From Ch71 sp050945695 (GTDB taxonomy: Bacteria > Chloroflexota > Anaerolineae > DRVO01), in assembly GCA_050945695.1 (NCBI GenBank), contig JBMNTK010000121.1:1-12040 (forward strand): a stretch of 12,040 nt of DNA, given 5' to 3'. The position numbers and the translations under genes are program-made. The stretch's first letter is position 1. Every line of letters starts with the position of its first letter. The notes beneath the pieces are model-generated. The model was not told where the DNA came from, searched no databases, and saw nothing but the letters and a program-made list of their open reading frames with translations. Shown here piece by piece: positions 6,795 to 12,040 of this stretch.

Positions 6795-7742
6795 CTACTC
6801 CCCAAACAGCTCACCCACTGAGATGCCATAGTGAATCCGCCGGATCACCTCGGCCAGCAACCCTGCCACGGACAGCACCGTCATGTTGGGCAAGCGCTTC
6901 TCCGGGGGGATGGCAATGGTGTTGGTGGTGATCAGCTCCGTGATCCCGGCCTGGCCCAGCCGCTCGACGGCCGACCCGGCCAGCACGGGGTGGGTGAAGG
7001 CGATGTAGATGTCGCGCGCACCGTGCTGCTTGAGGATGTTCACCGCATTCACCACCGTGCCCCCGGTGGCGATCTCATCCTCCACGATGATGCAGTCCTT
7101 GTCAGCCACATCGCCGATGACGGTCAGGGACTCGGTGGTGCTGCCCTTCCGCCCCGAGCGCCGCTTCTCCACGAAGGTCAGAGGCAGGTCCAGCGCCTCG
7201 GCATAGTTGCGGGCCTTCTTGGCGAAGCCCAGATCGGCGGTGGTGATAACGGCTTGGCTCAGGTCCTTCTGTCTCAGGTAGTCGGCATGGATGTGGAAGG
7301 CGGTGAGCTCGTCCACCGGGATGTCGAAGAACCCCTGGATCTGCCCCGCGTGCAGATCTATGGTCACCACCCGGTCGGCGCCGGCCGTGGTGATCATGTC
7401 GGCCACCAGCCGCGCGGTGATGGGCACCCGGGGCTGATCCTTCTTGTCCGTGCGCCCATAGGCGTAGTAGGGCACCACGGCGGTGATCTGGCCCGCGCTG
7501 GCCCGCTTGAGCGTATCTATCATGATGAGGAGTTCCATGATGCTGCGATTGACCTGTGGATACGTGGGCTGGACTATGTACACGTCCTGCCCCCGCACGC
7601 TCTGATGCAGCCTCACGAAGATGTTTTCATTGGGGAAATCCAGGATATCCGCGCCGCTCAGGGCAAGCCCTAGCCGCTGGGCGATCTCCTCTGCCAGAGC
7701 CCGGTTTGCTCGTCCGCTGAAGACCTTGATACTGCCGCTCAT
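6795..7742 (-). CDS. prs: Ribose-phosphate pyrophosphokinase (PRPP synthetase)
   Basis: The enzyme makes phosphoribosyl pyrophosphate from ribose 5-phosphate and ATP, the precursor for purines, pyrimidines, NAD, histidine and tryptophan; it acts in the cytoplasm, usually as a hexamer. The product has 315 residues, the normal length. Motifs are DFPNENIFVRL (35-45), the ATP-side loop YGRTDKKDQPRVPIT (95-109), DLHAGQIQGFFDIPVD (129-144), the flexible-loop KRR (193-195) and the PRPP-binding loop VEDEIATGGT (220-229). That loop usually reads V-D-D or I-D-D followed by T-[AG]-G-T, so Glu221 in place of the first Asp is a mild deviation, as is TTADLGFAKKARNYA (167-181) where many bacterial enzymes have S-P-D-x-G-G. 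Start ATG 7742 has GGGAGG 4 bases upstream. The sugar kinase gene follows 37 bases on. Confidence 0.96.
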   Translation of the reverse strand: MSGSIKVFSGRANRALAEEIAQRLGLALSGADILDFPNENIFVRLHQSVRGQDVYIVQPTYPQVNRSIMELLIMIDTLKRASAGQITAVVPYYAYGRTDKKDQPRVPITARLVADMITTAGADRVVTIDLHAGQIQGFFDIPVDELTAFHIHADYLRQKDLSQAVITTADLGFAKKARNYAEALDLPLTFVEKRRSGRKGSTTESLTVIGDVADKDCIIVEDEIATGGTVVNAVNILKQHGARDIYIAFTHPVLAGSAVERLGQAGITELITTNTIAIPPEKRLPNMTVLSVAGLLAEVIRRIHYGISVGELFGE

Positions 7743-7781
7743 ACTGCCTCCCGTTGCCCAAGTCGAGCACTCATTATGCCG

Positions 7782-7809
7782 ATCTTACGCCGGCCTGCCC
7801 AGGCGACAA
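7782..7809 (-). promoter_or_regulatory. Candidate promoter for prs
   Basis: On the minus strand TTGTCG (7809-7804) is followed after 16 bases by TAAGAT (7787-7782). Each box matches 4 of 6 consensus bases. The site lies between the upstream gene's terminator (7875-7839) and the prs start, the expected place. A CATAAT at 7778-7773 is an alternative -10 box without a good -35. Confidence 0.4.
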
Positions 7810-7838
7810 AGCCGGCAGAATGGTCGCCACGGGCCACA

Positions 7839-7875
7839 CAAGAAGAAGCCCCGACCGACAGCTGCCGATCGGGGC
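7839..7875 (-). terminator. Intrinsic terminator of the glycosyltransferase gene
   Basis: On the minus strand GCCCCGATCG (7875-7866) pairs with CGGTCGGGGC (7857-7848), with one C/A mismatch and an 8-base loop. CTTCTTCTT follows at once (7847-7839). A stem plus T-rich tail 14 bases after the stop codon is a classical intrinsic terminator and separates this gene from prs. Confidence 0.75.
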
Positions 7876-7889
7876 GGTGACTTCCACGC

Positions 7890-9914
7890 TCAGCGTTGCA
7901 CCCGCCCGTCCTGTACCTGGAAAGGCCCCAGTAGAAGCCGGTCCGCCCCGGCCTCGGGCTCGACCAGCCGCAGGCGCTCCCCGGTGCTTAGCAGGTACCA
8001 GCCGATCTCGATGTAGTACTCGCCGTCGGCCAAGGTCTCGGGCACGTTGAGAATGTGGCTATCCACCACCACCTCTCCCGGTCGCCAGAGTGACGTAGGG
8101 TAGGTGCCTGAACCGGGCATAGAGTCAGACTGGCACCACAGGGGTGTGCCCGTCTCCGGGTTGGGCGGGCCGATCAGGTGCACGAAGACCGTGTAGTCCT
8201 GCTCCTGCGGGGCATCAGTGCTCCACAGAACCTCGAATGCCAGGCGCTCCAGGAAGGGTGGCTTGACCTGAACCCTGAGGTCCCGCAGCTCGATACCGGT
8301 CTCCCACCGGGCCGGCGCCCCGGCGATCACCTCTTCCGTCGCTGGGCCCATCTCCCTACCCAACAGGGCCACGGCATAGGGTCGGCCCGCCCGGTCGCGG
8401 AAGACGCGCTCTTCGGTAGCCTCGGGGTAGTGCGCTCGCACCTTGGTGATGGTCAGCGGGTCCTCACCTACCAACACCAGGTACTGCGTTGGCCTGCCGG
8501 GATCAGGCGGGAGGACGAACGTCTCTCGGCCATCGAACGTGGCCGGGCCCCCCAGTCCGCGCATGACGAAGTGCAGGGTAGCGTGGTCCGGACGCACGGG
8601 GCTCAGGTACACCTGATGGCCGGCCAGTGTCGCTTCCCGCATGTACTGTCCCAGGGCGTAGATGCCTTCGTCGAAGGCGTAGTACAAGGCATTGCTCCGG
8701 CCCCAGCGCACGAAGTACTGGTGCAGAGCCTGGCCGGTGTGTCCCAGAAACAGGATGCCCACCACCGCCGCGGCAGCCCACTGTCGCCCGGACACCCTCC
8801 GGGCAAGCTCGCCCAGGCGCCAGAGCCCGAGCCCCAGCAGCAGGCAAAGGGGCGGCACCGCGCCAATGGCCCGCTGAAAGCTGGGGGCGTAGTCGGTGAG
8901 GACGCTGGGAAGCAGCATGATCCCCATCCAGATCAGAAGCAGCAGGGAGACCAATCGCCGTCCTGGGCGCAGGATCTGGGCCGCGCCGATCAGCGCCGGC
9001 AGGGCCAACCAGGGGGTGAGGGCGGGCGCGCCAGGCAGGTTGTTGCGGGGGTTCTGGTCCCCCTCCACCAGGAAGGCCTTGGCCCACAGCCAGGCGTTAC
9101 CGGCGAAGCTGGCCAGGCGCCCTCCCTGCTCGTCCCCCTTCAGCAGCACCTGGCCGGCCCGGTGGCCGAAGCTGGCGGGGTGCTGGAGGAAGTAGGCGCC
9201 CAGAGGGGCAAAGACGAGAAGCGCGGTAAGCGCCAGCAGAGCCAGACCGAGCAGGACCCGGCGTCGTTCGCCCGGGCGGGTGCAAAGCAGGGCCAACGCA
9301 CCCCAGACAACAACCACCAAGGGGAGCAGCCTGGCTGCCATGTACCCATACAGGGACAGGCCCAGGAAGGCGCCAGAAGCGATGTACCAGAGGCGCCGAC
9401 GGCTCCTCCACCCCAGGAGAAGGCAGAGCATGGCGGCGCTTCCCAGCAGGGGCAGGAGCTCCACCCGCAGGCCATAGCGGCTGAAGTGCAGGTCCCACGG
9501 CAGGGCCACCTGCACCAGGGCCCCCAGCAGGGCGGGCCAGCGGCTGCCGGGGAAAAGCTGCCGGCCGATCCCGTAGGTGAGCGGAACCGCCAGCGTCCCG
9601 GCCAGGGCCGCCACCCCCCTCACGGTTGCCGGGCTGGGGCCGAACAGCCAGAAGGCCACCGCCAGCAGGTAGTGGAAGAGGGGCTCACGCCCGAAGTTGC
9701 CCTCGAAGAACAGGGGAGTATTGCCCTCTAGGACGCCCAGAGCGTCCAGGGCGTTGAAGGCCTCGTCGAAATGCAGTCCTGGCGGCACTCGGTCCAGTCC
9801 GGGAAGGCGCACTACCCCCGCCAGCAGAACCAGCCCAACCACGATAACTACGTCAATACGTCCGGCCCGGGCCGAACCCCCCGACCCAGGAGCCGTGCTT
9901 TGCGAATGGACCAA
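7890..9914 (-). CDS. GT-C fold membrane glycosyltransferase (ArnT/PMT-like)
   Basis: The product has 674 residues. Residues about 21-395 hold roughly 10-12 membrane segments. The first outer loop carries the metal-binding acidic pair Asp50-Glu51 in GLHFDEAFN, followed by NFGREPLFHYLLA (73-85); this order is typical of GT-C enzymes that take sugars from polyprenyl-phosphate donors, such as ArnT and protein mannosyltransferases. A soluble region follows, ending in a beta-rich domain from about 545 to 670 (DYTVFVHLIG, PTSLWRPGEVVVD, GEYYIEIGWY). I have the impression that similar C-terminal domains occur on other bacterial glycosyltransferases, but that is from memory. The start is a TTG at 9914, supported by GGAGGT at 9924-9919 four bases upstream; no ATG fits better. 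It probably adds sugar to a lipid or protein on the outer face of the membrane; acceptor unknown. It has its own promoter and terminator. Confidence 0.88.
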   Translation of the reverse strand: MVHSQSTAPGSGGSARAGRIDVVIVVGLVLLAGVVRLPGLDRVPPGLHFDEAFNALDALGVLEGNTPLFFEGNFGREPLFHYLLAVAFWLFGPSPATVRGVAALAGTLAVPLTYGIGRQLFPGSRWPALLGALVQVALPWDLHFSRYGLRVELLPLLGSAAMLCLLLGWRSRRRLWYIASGAFLGLSLYGYMAARLLPLVVVVWGALALLCTRPGERRRVLLGLALLALTALLVFAPLGAYFLQHPASFGHRAGQVLLKGDEQGGRLASFAGNAWLWAKAFLVEGDQNPRNNLPGAPALTPWLALPALIGAAQILRPGRRLVSLLLLIWMGIMLLPSVLTDYAPSFQRAIGAVPPLCLLLGLGLWRLGELARRVSGRQWAAAAVVGILFLGHTGQALHQYFVRWGRSNALYYAFDEGIYALGQYMREATLAGHQVYLSPVRPDHATLHFVMRGLGGPATFDGRETFVLPPDPGRPTQYLVLVGEDPLTITKVRAHYPEATEERVFRDRAGRPYAVALLGREMGPATEEVIAGAPARWETGIELRDLRVQVKPPFLERLAFEVLWSTDAPQEQDYTVFVHLIGPPNPETGTPLWCQSDSMPGSGTYPTSLWRPGEVVVDSHILNVPETLADGEYYIEIGWYLLSTGERLRLVEPEAGADRLLLGPFQVQDGRVQR

Positions 9915-9924
9915 CGCTACCTCC

Positions 9925-9953
9925 GCGGATGGCAGGTGCCCCTGCGCATCCGC
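9925..9953 (-). promoter_or_regulatory. Leader hairpin touching the ribosome site of the glycosyltransferase gene
   Basis: On the minus strand GCGGATG (9953-9947) pairs with CATCCGC (9931-9925), and inside it GCAGG (9945-9941) pairs with CCTGC (9936-9932), with a single bulged base and a 4-base loop: 12 pairs in all. The 3' arm ends directly at the GGAGGT ribosome site (9924-9919), and the 5' arm begins about where transcription should start. Such a stem could stabilise the 5' end or tune translation. Confidence 0.5.
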
Positions 9954-9959
9954 AGAAGC

Positions 9960-9988
9960 ATCTAACCGGGAGCATATGAGCGTGTCAA
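9960..9988 (-). promoter_or_regulatory. Promoter of the glycosyltransferase gene
   Basis: On the minus strand a perfect TTGACA (9988-9983) is followed after exactly 17 bases by TTAGAT (9965-9960), a weak -10 box. Predicted transcription starts near 9953, about 40 bases before the TTG start codon. Confidence 0.5.
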
Positions 9989-10052
9989 ATCATCGGCTCT
10001 GCCGGAAATGTACGACCGTGTAACTCGACAATTGACGCCCGGCAGGAAAACC

Positions 10053-10080
10053 AAACGCCCCCTGACATCGGGGGCGTTTT
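10053..10080. terminator. Terminator of the AICAR transformylase gene
   Basis: AAACGCCCCC at 10053-10062 pairs perfectly with GGGGGCGTTT at 10070-10079 around a 7-base loop. On the minus strand the stem ends in TTTGGTTTT, a T-rich tail, 40 bases after the stop of the gene at 10120. TTTT on the plus side makes it usable in both directions. Confidence 0.85.
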
Positions 10081-10119
10081 CGGTTGGTGGCAGCCGGCCG
10101 CTCCTGCCGGCCTAATACC

Positions 10120-11295
10120 CTAGTGGTGGAACAGCCGCACCCCGGTGTACACCATCACCATGCCGTATTCGTCGCAGGCGGCGATCACGTCCTCGTCTCG
10201 CACCGACCCGCCCGGCTGCATGATGTACTCCACCCCGCTTTGCGCCGCCCGGTTGATGGTGTCCGGGAAGGGGATGAACGCATCCGACCCCAGCGTCACT
10301 CCCCTCAGCTTGGCGATCCATGCCCGCTTCTCGTCAGGGGTCAACCGCTCCGGAACCTGGGTGAAGTTCTGACGCCAGACCCGCTCTTCCACCGGGATCA
10401 GGTCGTCCAGCAGGAACTGGTCTATGGCGTTGTCGCGCTCGGGCCGGCCCAGCCCCTGCCGGAACTTGAGCCCGAGCACCGCCGGGTGCTGCCTCAGCCA
10501 CCAGAGGTCGGCCTTGTGGGCGGCCAGCCGGGTGCAGTGGACCCGCGACTGCTGCCCGGCCCCGTTACCGATGATCTGCCCGTCCTTAGCCAGACACACC
10601 GAGTTGGACTGGGTGTACTTGAGGGTGATGAACGAGACGATCATGTCTCGCAGGGCCCCGTCAGGCAGGTCCTTGCGGCGGGTGACGATCTCTCGGAACG
10701 TCTCCGCCGTGGGCAGGGCATCATTACGCCTCTGTTCGAAGCGCACCCCGAAGACCTGGCGGGTCTCCTGCTGCGGGGGCTCATACTCGGGGTCAATCTG
10801 GATCACGGCATAGCCGCCGCCCTTCTTGCCCCGGAGGATCTCCAGCGCCTCCGGCTCGTAGCCGGGGGCGATCACGCCATCCGAGACCTCTCGGCTTAGA
10901 AGCCGGGCCGTGGGCACGTCCACCGTGTCACTGAGCGCCGCCCAGTCACCAAACGAGGACATCCGGTCAGCCCCACGGGCCCGGGCATAGGCCGTTGCCA
11001 GCGGGGACAGCTCCCCTTCGCCCACGAAGTAGGCCTTACGCAGCTCCTCGCTCAGGGGAACCCCCACCGCGGCCCCGGCCGGGCTCACGTGCTTGAACGA
11101 GGCAGCCGCAGGCAGGCCCAACACCTGCCGCAACTCGCGCACCAACTGCCACGAGTTGAGCGCATCCAGTAGGTTGATGTACCCCGGACGTCCATTCAGG
11201 ACCTCTATGGGCAGGGCGCCCTCATCCACAAAGACCCTCGCCGGGGTCTGGTGCGGGTTCATACCATAGCGCAGACCTAGCTCTCGTTCCGCCAC
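10120..11295 (-). CDS. purH: Stand-alone AICAR transformylase (PurH transformylase domain only)
   Basis: The enzyme formylates AICAR with 10-formyl-tetrahydrofolate to FAICAR, the penultimate step of purine synthesis. The 391 residues match only the transformylase half of PurH. The protein begins at LRYGMNPHQ (8-16), where the domain starts in the usual protein of more than 500 residues, and the N-terminal IMP cyclohydrolase domain is absent. Key features are Lys68-His69 in SFKHVSPAGAAVG, the catalytic pair of the family; ARGADRMSSFGD (106-117); KYTQSNSVC (226-234); GAGQQSRVHCTRLA (245-258); SDAFIPF (337-343); and the C-terminus RLFHH. Several of these, notably KHVSPAGAAVG and RLFHH, read like animal ATIC, where most bacterial PurH proteins have KHxNPxG and RHFxH. 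The GTG start at 11295 has GGAGGAGGAT directly upstream (11310-11301). Another gene must supply the cyclohydrolase. Confidence 0.93.
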   Translation of the reverse strand: MAERELGLRYGMNPHQTPARVFVDEGALPIEVLNGRPGYINLLDALNSWQLVRELRQVLGLPAAASFKHVSPAGAAVGVPLSEELRKAYFVGEGELSPLATAYARARGADRMSSFGDWAALSDTVDVPTARLLSREVSDGVIAPGYEPEALEILRGKKGGGYAVIQIDPEYEPPQQETRQVFGVRFEQRRNDALPTAETFREIVTRRKDLPDGALRDMIVSFITLKYTQSNSVCLAKDGQIIGNGAGQQSRVHCTRLAAHKADLWWLRQHPAVLGLKFRQGLGRPERDNAIDQFLLDDLIPVEERVWRQNFTQVPERLTPDEKRAWIAKLRGVTLGSDAFIPFPDTINRAAQSGVEYIMQPGGSVRDEDVIAACDEYGMVMVYTGVRLFHH

Positions 11296-11325
11296 TGGCG
11301 ATCCTCCTCCAAACGGGTGGCCCCC

Positions 11326-11354
11326 ACTCTAGCGCAAGCCTGTCGCCACGCCAA
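11326..11354 (-). promoter_or_regulatory. Promoter of the AICAR transformylase gene
   Basis: On the minus strand TTGGCG (11354-11349) is followed after 17 bases by TAGAGT (11331-11326); each box matches 4 of 6 consensus bases. The leader would be short, about 24 bases, ending in the GGAGGAGGAT ribosome site. Confidence 0.5.
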
Positions 11355-11422
11355 GGGAACACAGAGAGTCACACGGGCGAGAGGAGCGGCTTGTCGCCGC
11401 CCGCCCCTTGGGCAAGCATGCA

Positions 11423-11453
11423 ACACGCCCCGGCCGCGGTAGCCGGGGCGTGT
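11423..11453 (-). terminator. Terminator hairpin of the cold-shock gene
   Basis: ACACGCCCCGGC at 11423-11434 pairs perfectly with GCCGGGGCGTGT at 11442-11453, 12 bp with a 7-base loop, 24 bases after the stop of the cold-shock gene. The tail is only weakly T-rich. Confidence 0.7.
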
Positions 11454-11477
11454 CCGAACTCGATATGGGTGGTAGCT

Positions 11478-11723
11478 CTACGACCAGGTCTGGCTAGACG
11501 CCTGTCCCCCGCCCAGTCGGGTGACGCGAGCGGCCTGCGGGCCCTTGGGGGAGTCCTCGATCTCGAACTCTACCCGATCGTTCTCCTCCAGGTTGCGGAA
11601 GCCCGTGCCCTCGATCGCCGAGTAATGCACGAAGACATCCTTGCCGCCGTTGTCCGGGATGATGAACCCGTAGCCCTTGTCCCGGCTGAACCACTTGACT
11701 GTCCCCTCGATCCGCTCTGCCAT
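11478..11723 (-). CDS. csp: Cold-shock domain protein (CspA family)
   Basis: The product has 81 residues, one cold-shock domain plus a short tail. Cold-shock proteins bind single-stranded RNA and DNA and act as RNA chaperones. The RNA-binding motifs are both present: RNP1 as KGYGFI (16-21) and RNP2 as VFVHYSAI (30-37), with Trp11 and Phe12 (KWF) on the binding face. The domain ends near residue 70; the tail GGGQASSQTWS is an extra over the usual 65-70 residues and is Ser/Gly-rich. Start ATG 11723 with a G-rich ribosome site (GGGGG at 11738-11734). The gene stands alone, with its own terminator and a probable long leader as is known for several cold-shock genes. Confidence 0.95.
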   Translation of the reverse strand: MAERIEGTVKWFSRDKGYGFIIPDNGGKDVFVHYSAIEGTGFRNLEENDRVEFEIEDSPKGPQAARVTRLGGGQASSQTWS

Positions 11724-11851
11724 GTTACTGGCACCCCCTTCTGGGAAATCACCTGCCGTGCTACACTCTTCGAGCTTGGGATGTCAGTCCTCAGGCGTCG
11801 CAATCGTGCAGTGGCATCTCACCCGCATCCGCTCTTGCGAGTAATGGGCCT

Positions 11852-11860
11852 CTTATACCA
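11852..11860 (-). promoter_or_regulatory. Extended -10 promoter of the cold-shock gene
   Basis: On the minus strand TGG-TATAAG (11860-11852) is an extended -10 element with 5 of 6 matches. CTGGCG (11881-11876) at 18 bases is a poor -35 box. Transcription from near 11845 would give a leader of about 120 bases. A second, weaker option is CTGACA (11787-11782) with TGTAGC (11765-11760), which would give a short leader. Confidence 0.45.
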
Positions 11861-11899
11861 TAGCTCGCCCTTTCGCGCCAGACCCATTTGGAGCTTTCT

Positions 11900-11919
11900 G
11901 GGGGGCCATTCTGCCCCCC
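11900..11919 (-). terminator. Hairpin after the membrane-protein gene
   Basis: GGGGGGC at 11900-11906 and GCCCCCC at 11913-11919 form a 7-bp G/C stem with a 6-base loop, 10 bases after the stop of the partial gene at 11930. On the minus strand it is followed by AGAAAGCTCC, so there is no T-run. Confidence 0.5.
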
Positions 11920-11929
11920 CCGGTGCCGC

Positions 11930-12040
11930 CTAAGCTGCTCGGAAGGCCTCTTTGGCTTCCGGCTGCAGCAGGTAGTAGATGATCAGCGCTCCGATCACGG
12001 TCCAGATCGGGAAGCCCAACAGCCCGATCACGGCCAGGAC
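11930..12040 (-). CDS. C-terminal end of a small membrane protein (5' end outside window)
   Basis: On the minus strand the last 36 codons before the TAG at 11932-11930 read as one hydrophobic segment (VLAVIGLLGFPIWTVIGALIIYYLL) followed by the polar tail QPEAKEAFRAA. This fits the end of a membrane protein whose last helix ends a short distance before the C-terminus. The family cannot be named from so short a piece. The frame is open to the window edge and a G/C hairpin follows the stop. Confidence 0.6.
   Translation of the reverse strand, partial: VLAVIGLLGFPIWTVIGALIIYYLLQPEAKEAFRAA

Noticed and set aside
6758..6829. Upstream ATG start for the sugar kinase
   Set aside because: It would overlap prs by 35 bases and add 24 unconserved residues; GTG 6757 has a good ribosome site and starts at the family's first beta strand.
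6831..7673. Open frame of 280 codons on the plus strand
   Set aside because: It is antisense to the well-conserved PRPP synthetase gene and has His/Gly/Asp-rich low-quality sequence typical of such shadows.
8178..9731. Long open frame of 517 codons on the plus strand
   Set aside because: It is antisense to the glycosyltransferase; its Gln/Gly/Pro-rich product has no motif and no ribosome site supports it.
10084..10899. Open frame of 271 codons on the plus strand
   Set aside because: It is antisense to the AICAR transformylase gene, whose motifs are unmistakable.
11391..11933. Open frame of 180 codons on the plus strand
   Set aside because: It runs across the terminator, the cold-shock gene in antisense and its promoter, and shows no domain.

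Overview
This is a GC-rich (roughly two-thirds G+C by eye) bacterial chromosomal window that looks like a housekeeping and cell-envelope region, not a mobile or accessory island. I see no rRNA, tRNA, transposase, integrase, phage gene or CRISPR array. GTG and TTG starts with strong GGAGG ribosome sites, long G/C-rich hairpin terminators, secreted proteins built from tandem PRC-barrel units, and a GT-C glycosyltransferase with a C-terminal beta-rich domain together suggest a member of the Chloroflexota, perhaps Anaerolineae-like. That placement is inference from gene style only.

Layout. Positions 1-5776 read on the plus strand. First comes the 3' part of a secreted PRC-barrel repeat protein (1-777), then a 666-base non-coding stretch. 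That stretch holds an exact 12-base tandem repeat, three hairpins, a near-consensus promoter (1108-1135) and a leader of about 300 bases. A lipoprotein of unknown function (1444-3021) follows, then a second, complete PRC-barrel repeat protein with a signal peptide (3361-4719), and an aldo/keto reductase (4802-5776). A perfect 16-bp hairpin separates this block from the convergent minus-strand genes.

The minus strand, read from right to left, carries: the end of a small membrane protein (11930-12040); a cold-shock protein (11478-11723) with a probable long leader; a stand-alone AICAR transformylase (10120-11295); a large membrane glycosyltransferase (7890-9914); PRPP synthetase (6795-7742); and a PfkB-family sugar kinase (5822-6757). 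Each unit except the prs-kinase pair seems to have its own promoter and terminator.

How the genes fit together. PRPP synthetase makes the ribosyl donor for purine synthesis, and AICAR transformylase acts near the end of that pathway, but the two lie in separate transcription units here. The PfkB kinase, 37 bases behind prs, probably shares its transcript. The two PRC-barrel proteins and the lipoprotein between them are all exported and may form an envelope-related cluster, with no known function.

The points most worth a second look are: the AICAR transformylase, which lacks the IMP cyclohydrolase domain and resembles the animal ATIC enzyme; the five-copy PRC-barrel unit that ends in a W-D-x5-[FY]-W motif; the long structured leader ahead of the lipoprotein; and the leader hairpin that abuts the ribosome site of the TTG-started glycosyltransferase.
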